Shown here one piece after another: positions 57,472 to 64,000 of a stretch of DNA of 64,000 nucleotides. The position numbers and the translations under genes were made by a program. Where the stretch lies: assembly GCA_027257055.1 (NCBI GenBank), contig JAPVLO010000003.1, forward strand, positions 9,303,501-9,367,500, read 5' to 3'. Source of the stretch: Cephalopachus bancanus (Eukaryota; Chordata; Mammalia; Primates; Tarsiidae). Each line of letters starts with the position of its first letter. Within the stretch, counting starts at the first letter, position 1. A model generated the notes under the pieces. It searched no databases. It was given only the letters and a program-made list of their open reading frames with translations, and was not told the origin of the DNA.

Positions 57472-57757
57472 GAGGTGTGGTGGCTCATGCCTGTAATCCC
57501 AGCACATTGAGAGACCTAGGTGGGAGGATCACTTGAAGCCAGGAGTTTGAGACCAACCTGGTTGACATAGTGAGATCCCATCTCCACAAAAAAATTTTTT
57601 TACTTAGCCAGGCATCATGGCATGTACTTGTAGTCTTAGCTAGTCAGGAGGCTGAAGCAGTATGATTGCTTAAGCATAGGAGTTCAAGGCTGCAGTGAGC
57701 CATGATCACACCACTGCACTCCAGCCTAAGCCACAGAGTGAGAGGCCGTCTCAGAGA
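57472..57757 (+). mobile_element. Alu SINE, old (AluJ-like), plus strand
   Basis: GTGTGGTGGCTCATGCCTGTAA, GATCACTTGAAGCCAGGAG, TTAGCCAGGCATCATGG, GTTCAAGGCTGCAGTGAGCC, GATCACACCACTGCACTCC and a mixed tail with (AAAC)n at 57771-57793. Inserted in L1 and phrased like an early primate Alu, not like the lineage-specific copies. Confidence 0.92.
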
Positions 57758-57796
57758 AGATAGATAGATAAACAAACAAACAAACAAACAAACTAG

Positions 57797-58084
57797 AAGA
57801 AAACCTAGGGAAAATTCTCCTGGACATTGGTCCAGGGAAAGAATTTATGACTCTGACCTAAAAAGCATCAACAGCAAAAACAAAAATAGACAATCACATT
57901 TAATTAAGCTAAAAAGCTTTGCACAACAAAATAAATAATCAACAGAGTAAAGATACAATCTGTTGAATGAGAGAAAATATTTGCCAACTATTCATCTGAC
58001 AGGGAACTAACATTCAGAATACACAAGGAACTCAAACAACTCAACAGGAAGAAAACAAATAATCCCATTAAAAAGTATGCAAAG
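57797..58084 (+). mobile_element. old L1 ORF2 segment, part 2
   Basis: AGAAGAAAACCTAGGG, TGACTCTGACCTAAAAAGCATC, AATTAAGCTAAAAAGCTTTGC, ATTTGCCAACTATTCATCTG and AATAATCCCATTAAAAAGTATGC continue L1 ORF2 C-terminal sequence between two Alus. Confidence 0.9.
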
Positions 58085-58375
58085 AGCCGGGCTCGGTGGC
58101 TCAGCCTGTAATCCCGGGCCTTTGGGAGGCTGAGGTGAGTGGATTGCCTGAGCCCGCGGGTTCGAGACCCGCCTGGGCAGCGAGACCTCATCTCTACAAT
58201 AAATCAAAAAATCAGCCGGGCGTGGTAGCGCGCGCCTGTAGTTCCGGCTACTCGGAAGGCTGAGGCGGAAGGATCGCCAGAGCCCAGCAGGTCGAGGCTG
58301 CGGTGGCCGGGAGCGGCCACTGCACTCCAGTCTGGGCGACAGAGTGAGACTCCAAGTCAAAAAAAAAAAAAAAAA
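58085..58375 (+). mobile_element. Alu SINE, youngest type, full length, Pol III boxes intact
   Basis: GCCGGGCTCGGTGGCTCAGCC start, CCGCGGGTTCGAGACCCGCC, linker ACAATAAATCAAAAAATCAG, right arm GGTGGCCGGGAGCGGCCACTG and a 17-base A tail. The A-box region TGGCTCAGCCTG (58097-58108) and B box GGTTCGAGACC (58159-58169) fit the Pol III promoter consensus. GTATGCAAAG flanks at 58075-58084 and 58377-58386. Few mutations relative to 26581-26884; a recent, potentially transcribable insertion. The left arm lacks the CG of GGCTCACGCC. Confidence 0.97.
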
Positions 58376-58386
58376 TGTATGCAAAG

Positions 58387-59022
58387 GACATGAATAGACA
58401 TTTCTCAAAAGAAGACCTATACACAACCAACAGATATATTTTTAAAAAGCTCAATATCACTAATCATCAGAGAAATGCAAATCAAAACCTCAGTGAGATA
58501 TCATCTTACCCCAGTCAGAACAGCTATTATTAAAAAGACAAAAACTAATAATAACAGATGTTGGTGAGAATGTAGAGAAAAAAGTAACTCTTATACCATA
58601 CCATGTTGGTGGAAATGTAAACCAGTATAGCCACTGTGGAAAATATTATGGAGATTGCTAAAGAAACTAAAAATAGAATTATCATTCAATCCAGCAATTC
58701 CACTACTAGGTGCCTACTCAAAGAAAAATAAATCAATATTTCAAAGGTTCTGAATTTGCATGCTTATTGAAGCACTATTCACAATAGCAACAATATGAAT
58801 CAACCTAAGTGTCTATCAACAGATGAGTAGATAAAGAAAATGTGACATATACACAATGGAATTCAGTCAGAAAAAATGAGATTCAGCCAGAAAAAATGAG
58901 ATCATGTCATTTTCAGCAACCTGGATGGAACTGGAGGTCGTTATCTTAAATGAAATAAGCCAAACACAGAATGACAAGTATCACATGTTTTTACTTACGT
59001 ATGAGACCTTTATTTTTTTGTT
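58387..59022 (+). mobile_element. old L1 ORF2 end and 3' UTR, part 3
   Basis: ATGAATAGACATTTCTCAAAAG, AATCATCAGAGAAATGCAAATC, CAGTATAGCCACTGTGG, GGAACTGGAGGTCGTTATC and GACAAGTATCACATG are the classic L1 ORF2 3' end and proximal 3' UTR. A short direct repeat (GATTCAG.CAGAAAAAATGAG twice) lies at 58861-58900. Confidence 0.9.
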
Positions 59023-59325
59023 TACTTATTTATTTTTTGAGGTCTCACTCTGTCACACAGGCTGGAGTGCAGTGGCACACTCACAGCCACTGCAGCCTCA
59101 ACCTGCTGGGCTCTGGCGAACCTTCTGCCTCAGCCTTCCAAGTAGCTGGAACCACAGCCGGGTGCCACTACGCCCAGCTAATTTTTTTGTTTTGTGTTTA
59201 TTGTAGAGATGATGTCTTGCTGTGTTGCCCAGGCTGGTCTCAAACCCCAAGGCTCAGGCAATCCTCTCACCTTCGCCTCCCAAAGTGCTGGAATTATAGG
59301 CATGAGCCACCACGCCCAGCTACAT
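59023..59325 (-). mobile_element. Alu SINE, reverse, older lineage type
   Basis: T-rich tail with TTTGAGGTCTCACTCTGTC, GGCACACTCACAGCCACTGC, CTCTGGCGAACCTTCTGCC, GTTTATTGTAGAGATGATG, CCCCAAGGCTCAGGCAATCC and GTGCTGGAATTATAGGCATGAGCC. Opposite in orientation to the Alu at 58085, about 650 bp away. Confidence 0.93.
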
Positions 59326-59434
59326 GGGAGCTTTAGAATTTGAGCACATGGGTGTAGAGAATGGAAAAATAGACAACAGAGACTGGGAAGGATGAATAGG
59401 AGGCAGGGGAAGGATGAAGAGAAGCGGGTTAGAG
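59326..59434 (+). mobile_element. old L1 3' UTR, part 4
   Basis: CATGGGTGTAGAGAATGG, AATAGACAACAGAGACTGGG, AAGGATGAATAGGAGG and GCGGGTTAGAG, standard L1 3' UTR phrases, up to the hAT insertion. Confidence 0.85.
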
Positions 59435-59981
59435 TAGTGGTCCCCAACCTTTTTGGCATCAGGGACCAGCTTTGTGGAAGACAATTTTTCCATGGACCAG
59501 GAGGGAGAAGAGAATGATGGTTTCAGGATGATTCAAGCACTTTATTTGTACTTTATTTCTATTATGATTACATTGTAATATATAATGAAATAATTACACA
59601 GTTCACCATAATGCAGAATCAGTGGGAGCCCTGAGCTTGTTTTCTTGCCGCTAGACGGTCCCATGTGGGTGTGATGGAAGACAGTGGTACCCAAAGTGTG
59701 TTGCTTATGTCCAGTCTACCCCTTAATCTCATTTTGGTTGCTATCGCTGAAAAAAAAAAAAAAACCCTGCTTCACAAAGATAGGACATTGGAAATGGAAG
59801 CAGACTGTCCAGTGACGATCTGACAGGAGGCAGAGCTTAGGAGGTAATGTGAACGATGGAGCAGCTATAAATACAAAGTTTCACTCACTTGCTCGCTAGC
59901 CTCCCTGCTCACATCCTGCTGGGCAGCCTAGTTCGTAACCGACCACAGACCAATATATGGCCAAGGAGCTGGGGACAACTG
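59435..59981 (+). mobile_element. MER1-like hAT-Charlie DNA transposon in L1, with perfect 8-bp duplication
   Basis: Starts TAGTGGTCCCCAACCTTTTTGG and ends GGAGCTGGGGACAACTG. The inside has GAAGACAATTTTTCCATGGACC, TTATTTCTATTATGATTAC, GTAATATATAATGAAATAATTAC, CCTGAGCTTGTTTTCTTGCC and CTGACAGGAGGCAGAGC. GGTTAGAG at 59427-59434 and 59982-59989 is a perfect 8-base target duplication. About 547 bp, longer than the 41695 copy because it keeps the AT-rich centre; no transposase frame. Confidence 0.93.
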
Positions 59982-59989
59982 GGTTAGAG

Positions 59990-60185
59990 GGTGCAAACAT
60001 ACAGTAAGATAGAAGGAATAAATTTCATGTTTGAAAGCAGAGTAGAATGACTAAACTTAACAAAAATATTGGGCAATCAGGTGATAGACACCCTGAATAC
60101 CCTAACTTGATCACTACACATTATATACATGTAACAAAATTTCTAATGTACCCCATAAATTTGTACAAATAAATTACATAAAATA
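59990..60185 (+). mobile_element. old L1 3' UTR end, part 5
   Basis: GGTGCAAACATACAGTAAGATAG, CAGGTGATAGACACCCTGAATACC, TGATCACTACACATTATATAC, GTAACAAAATTTC and ACCCCATAAATTTGTACAAATAAATTAC complete the L1 3' end. The whole L1 spans 56440-60185 with four nested insertions. Confidence 0.9.
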
Positions 60186-60895
60186 AGAAAATAATTTAGT
60201 TGTGTTCAATATAGAAATTTTGAAAATGCAGACAACCAATATAAAAAATGAAAGTTTCCCCAAAATTTCACACACAAAATAAGGATTGAGATATTTGTAT
60301 ACATAATTCCAGAATGATTTATAATAGAGTATATATATACATATATATACCAAAACTAATGTATATCATATAAATACTGCCCTTGATATTTAGTAATATA
60401 TTTTTCATTGGTTGCTTTTGCATGGTAAATTCCTCTTATTACATTAAAAATATTATTAGATTCACATAAAATTAAATTTATATGTACCTTTTTTTAGAAT
60501 TTTATTCCCTAGCTCAAGTCAGCATTTTCCTAAATTTGTTCTATGTAAAGTTATAGTTACAAGATATGCTACTCCAAATAAGGGGATTATAATTAGGAAA
60601 AGCTGCCTCCCTCGTGGAAATGAAAGTTTTGTAGGTGTTCTACAATTAATTGATCAAAGCTAAATAGAGTTTGTTCCAGGAAACACCTTTTCAAGGAAAA
60701 TTCATCAATATTCATACAATTCTAATTGAATAATGTATTCAAAAACAAAGAGCTCAAAATACCATCCTCATCCAAATATCCTACACCCATGGAAAATATT
60801 GAAGAGGGGCAAATTTGTGGGACAGTGATGATCTCCCTAACGCCCAATGAGGCCAGTAGTGGCTACGTGCCACTTCACAAGGACATAGAAACCAG
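60186..60895. other. AT-rich unassigned sequence
   Basis: Includes a TA-rich run (60330-60352). No gene. The 62-codon frame at 60726-60914 has no domain. Confidence 0.4.
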
Positions 60896-60970
60896 AATTC
60901 AAGCATCTGCATGAGGTTGGATATGTAATTGTCCAGGTCCCTTTCAACCTTGAGACTCTGAATTTGTACT
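60896..60970 (+). mobile_element. MIR-like fragment
   Basis: GTAATTGTCCAGGTCCCTTTC and AACCTTGAGACTCTGAATTTG match the MIR/THER1 3' phrase 'gatctccaaggtcccttccagctctgagattctg'. Confidence 0.6.
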
Positions 60971-61004
60971 GAGAGCATTTAAAAATCTTTCAATCACTAA
61001 ATTG

Positions 61005-61075
61005 CCAACCCCTAGTAAGTCATTTTCCCTCTCTATGTGTCAATTTATTCATCTGTGAAATAAAAGGTCTTTGTC
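61005..61075 (+). mobile_element. MIR-like fragment
   Basis: GTAAGTCATTTTCCCTCTCTATG then TCAATTTATTCATCTGTGAAATAAAAGG is the central MIR phrase. Confidence 0.6.
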
Positions 61076-61535
61076 TGGGGTGAGGGCTTTCATCTGATGC
61101 TGGGTCACACTCTCTAGATTCCCTTTGGGGTCCTGCCCACCAGTGACATATGCATGCCCCCCCCACCCCCGCCCCAGCTTCCACAGCCTCGCCGCAGGTC
61201 TCTATTCCTTCTCTTTGTTGAGGAAGAAAAAGTATAAGCAAACAAAATCATCAAGAGTTGCTCACACATGCACACAAAGCACGCACCAAACAGCTGGAAA
61301 ACAAAAAAAGTAGGTGAAAGGTGAAGTTGTTTTGCTGAATGGGTGTCAGAGGTTGGTTTACAAACCCACAGGGAGGGTCAGAGCTCCAAAGACGCTAACA
61401 CTTGCTCTGCAAAAATCTGTTCACACAACTTCTAGAAGCCCAGCCTCCTGTTCCCCAGCTGGTTTCTTCTGAAAGCCCTAGAAGCAAGGAAAGTCTGGGT
61501 TTGGGTGTGTATGTTTTCCACTACACCCCACAGAA
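61076..61535. other. unassigned non-coding sequence
   Basis: C-rich stretch near 61160 (CCCCCCCCACCCCCGCCCC). No repeat family or gene recognised. Confidence 0.4.
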
Positions 61536-61548
61536 AAACAAATGGAAG

Positions 61549-61578
61549 TTAAAAAAAAAAATTTAAAAAAAAAAAAGC
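61549..61578. repeat. poly-A runs
   Basis: Two runs of A separated by TTT; simple sequence, not attached to any visible SINE. Confidence 0.9.
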
Positions 61579-61900
61579 TGAGGCTCAATCAGAAAGAAAA
61601 TCTCCCTCCCCCAAGAAGAAAACCTTCAGCTGTTCCAGAGTAGCCCCAGGGCCCCAAGTGATTGATTTCTCTGAACCCGGGTATCTTGTTTTGTGTTTTT
61701 CTCAGAGCTCAAAGTAAACCAGTTCCATTCCTCTTTTGTCCCAATGTTGAACAACAGCGAAAGCTAAAGGAAATTTTCTTTTATCTGGAATACTTTGCAA
61801 TGTAGAACAAAATTTCTTTGCGTTGCGGTCACATTTTGAGGTGGCCTTCCACCCATACTCCAGGTAAAACATCACAACAACCAACAAAATCTGAATCTGA
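61579..61900. other. repeat-free block, candidate conserved non-coding element
   Basis: About 300 bases with mixed composition, no recognised repeat and no coding frame. Phrases such as TTCAGCTGTTCC, CAACAGCGAAAGC and TTTGCAATGTAG are the sort seen in deeply conserved enhancers. This is an impression from composition only. Confidence 0.3.
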
Positions 61901-62639
61901 GAAAGGCACAGAGCAGACTCCCTTGCTGGACCTAATGCTTCTGAGACAGGCACTCTGCTCTGAAACCCTCAGAGTTCCTTATCATCTACAGAATCAAGCC
62001 CCTTGCTAATGTTTGAATGAAGTATGCACATTCAATATGTAGTCTAGTATTTTTACTGAAGTACATGAGGTCTAATGTTTCCTTGGTGCTATGTCTCTTT
62101 CCATAAAGGCTGTCACTTTAACCCTACAAGGTTGGTTGGGCTGTCATTGTAATTTCCTTGTGTCCATTTTAAAGAGAACCATACAACACAGGCCCGTGTT
62201 ACTCGTAGTGCATAAGGCAGGGAATGGGTCTTCCCAAAAGCCTCATAACCCAGTGTAGGATTGTTCTTAAACCTGCCAGCTAATAAACATTCATAGCTTT
62301 AGCAGAAATTTGTCAAGATCTCACCTCATGGAAAGGTTGTAAGGAAGGACATATATAGCTCCCTCTCACCCCTAACCACCAGAAGTTGACCGATTCATTC
62401 TGGATTGCCTATGGCTTTTCCGGTTTCAGTACTGAAAGTCTCATTTCCCAGGAAACCCCACAATGCCAGGCAAACCAGGACATTGACCACCCTATGTATC
62501 TACCAAAAGAATGTAAAAATCGCTGAATGCCAAATTGGCTTGAGTCTGTGTAAGACATCTGGTTTCCCTTAAAATACCTTCCTACTACTTAATAGACTTA
62601 AATTTCCAAAAAGGACTAAAGGAAAATGAGATGTAGAGC
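61901..62639. other. unassigned non-coding sequence
   Basis: No gene. Some stretches (CTTGTGTCCATTTTAAAGAG) may be eroded MIR. Nothing firm. Confidence 0.35.
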
Positions 62640-62816
62640 CTTTCTATTCAAAGTGTGGTTAACAGATCGACAACATCTACACCACCCTGGAACTTACTGG
62701 CAATGTAGACTCTCAGGTCCACCTCAACCCTCCTCAATTAAAGTGGGCAACTTAACAGGCCTCAAACTAAGTCCTTGTACAAGGGCTCCATGCACTTTAA
62801 AGTTTGTGGTGCACTG
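62640..62816 (+). mobile_element. hAT-Charlie-type DNA transposon (MER20/MER3-like)
   Basis: TTTCTATTCAAAGTGTGG at the left and CTTTAAAGTTTGTGGTGCACTG at the right are the inverted ends (consensus 'cttctcaaagtgtggtcc' and 'taaagtttgagaaccactg'). CACCCTGGAACTTACTGGCAATG, ACTCTCAGGTCC and AACAGGCCTC fill the usual middle order. About 180 bp. Confidence 0.78.
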
Positions 62817-63469
62817 ACCCAGAGGGTGATATCTCACAGAGTGGTTTTTAGCGAGGTCTTGAAGCCAGTAGGAGTCAGTAGGCAGAGAGGAGTGGGAGGG
62901 AGCAGAGGGAACTGGAAAACAAAGGTGCAAAGACAATGAAGACAATGATGTGTTCATTAACCGTGAGTCATTTGTTGTTTCTGTGAGTGAGAGATGGGAA
63001 ATTACCTGGAAAGACAGTTGTGGAAAAGACTGTTGAACACCAGACTGGAGTAATAACTTTGTATCTTCCCTGCTCTCTTTCCTCTCAAGGCTTAGTCACC
63101 TATTAAATTGTTTTATTTTCTGAAATCTAGAGTCTCTACCTTCCCCTGGCTGGATTCCCAAAGTGCCAGCAGAGAACAAGGCAGCGGGCTTAGGGAGCAC
63201 CTCAGAGAGGGCAGCATTCAGGTGCAAGCTCTTCTCTCCAAGGTCCTTTTAAGGGTCAGAGCCCCGAGTTCCTAAAGGACTGGGAAAGGCAGAGGAAACA
63301 GCCAGCCGTTAAAGGATGCAAATCAAGGATCTCTGTTTCCAAAGGAAAAGTTAGTAAAATGGAAAAAAAAAATGAGGCGTCTCAAGCAATATCTCTTTCA
63401 TCCTGAGACACAACATGCAGTAATGGTTACTTAACCACTTTGTGCCCTGGTTTTCTAAAGCACAAAAAG
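62817..63469. other. unassigned non-coding sequence
   Basis: 63418-63475 (GGTTACTTAACCACTTTGTGCCC then TGGTTTTCTAAAGC) resembles the centre of a MIR. Otherwise nothing recognised and no gene. Confidence 0.4.
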
Positions 63470-64000
63470 GGAGTGTTATATCACACTCCCAGCAGGTCCT
63501 CCAGAATGTTACATCAAACCCAACAGAGGGTCGAGTGGTGTCTGTGATCCGGTGCTGCACAATAAATCAAAAATCAGCCGGGCGTGGTAGCGCGTGCCTG
63601 TAATTCCAGCTACTTGGAAGGCTGAGGCGGAAGGATCGCCGGAGCCCAGCAGGTCGAGGCTGCGGAGGCCGGGAGCGGCCACTGCACTCCACTCTGGGCA
63701 ACAGAGTGAGACTCCAACTCAAAAAAAAACCAAACAAAAAAAAAAGAAGCAAAGAGTTGCACAGAAGTTAGATTGGAAAATACAGTTCATTTTAAAAATA
63801 AATTAGAGAAAGAGAGAGCAAGAGAAGAGATTCACCTCTCCAAGGTAGGGAAGGGAGCCAAAGCCAGGAAACATGGCACAATGGCAAATGGCTGCTCAAG
63901 GTTGAGTGTCTTTAAACATTCTCCTTGGATGGGAGCAGGTCGTTAAGGTGGTTGGGTGGTGGTCTGCTCCACCTCGTCAAAAAGGGGCAGGTAAGTGCAG
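63470..64000 (-). mobile_element. LTR of an endogenous retrovirus, copy 3, inverted, runs off the window
   Basis: Read on the minus strand it gives AGCAGACCACCACCCAACCA then CCTTAACGACCTGC, TCCTGGCTTTGGCTCCCTTCCC, a tract matching TTTTCCAATCTAACTTCTG, GCAACTCTTTGC, GCAGCACCGGATCACAGACACC and a terminal ACA at 63507. The TTCTGGAGGACCTGCTGGGA that follows lies in the place of a primer-binding site, as in copy 2. The LTR is split by an Alu (63559-63745) and its 5' part lies beyond 64000. Closer to copy 2 than to copy 1 in the shared blocks. Confidence 0.8.
63559..63745 (+). mobile_element. Alu right arm only, inserted in LTR copy 3
   Basis: Begins in the linker at ACAATAAATCAAAAATCAGCC and continues through the complete right arm (GGAGGCCGGGAGCGGCCACTG) to an impure A tail. 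Youngest-subfamily features. The LTR continues on both sides but no convincing target-site duplication is seen, and a few LTR bases present in copy 2 appear to be missing at the join. Confidence 0.92.

Noticed and set aside
58159..58169. tRNA-like B box, possible tRNA gene
   Set aside because: It is the B box of an Alu; no cloverleaf can be formed.

Overview
This is a stretch of primate nuclear DNA with no protein-coding gene that I can support. The organism call rests on the repeats. The youngest Alus (for example 58085-58375 and 26581-26884) share a compact left arm (GGTGGCTCAGCCTGTAATCC), an ACAATAAATC linker and a CGGGAGCGGCCACTG right arm. They are neither human-type Alu nor the lemur or galago types I know. 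The youngest L1 copies end in a 3' UTR that recurs five times here and that I do not know from anthropoids. My best guess is a tarsier (inference by elimination; a lineage-specific repeat library would settle it).

Layout. 1-9 kb: old L2, MIR, MaLR and hAT fragments, one Alu, a 152-bp L1 3' end, and two same-strand copies of an unfamiliar LTR at 2.25-2.99 and 3.40-4.32 kb. 9-19.7 kb: an old, near full-length minus-strand L1 split by a second, younger minus-strand L1 (11544-15529) with a 16-bp target-site duplication. 20-23.1 kb: a plus-strand, 5'-truncated young L1 with ORF2 reverse-transcriptase remnants, itself holding an Alu. 23.7-26.9 kb: an old minus-strand L1 or HAL1 relic carrying three minus-strand Alus. 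27-35 kb: repeat-poor and AT-rich, with L2, MIR and hAT relics. 35-49.8 kb: MaLR LTRs, short L1 3' ends, Alus, a MER1-like hAT element and old L1. 50-56 kb: mostly unique or ancient sequence. 56.4-60.2 kb: an old plus-strand L1 interrupted by three Alus and a MER1-like hAT element. 60-64 kb: mostly unique, ending in a third, inverted copy of the LTR family split by an Alu right arm.

Nothing here works as an operon or pathway. Every protein-like reading frame with recognisable similarity is L1 ORF2 debris. The other frames are short, lack recognised domains or lie in repeats. The window reads as intergenic or deep intronic sequence. Its main interest is the layered insertion history, dated by nesting and target-site duplications, plus a few repeat-free stretches that could be regulatory. 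Repeat subfamily names are from memory and were not checked against a database.
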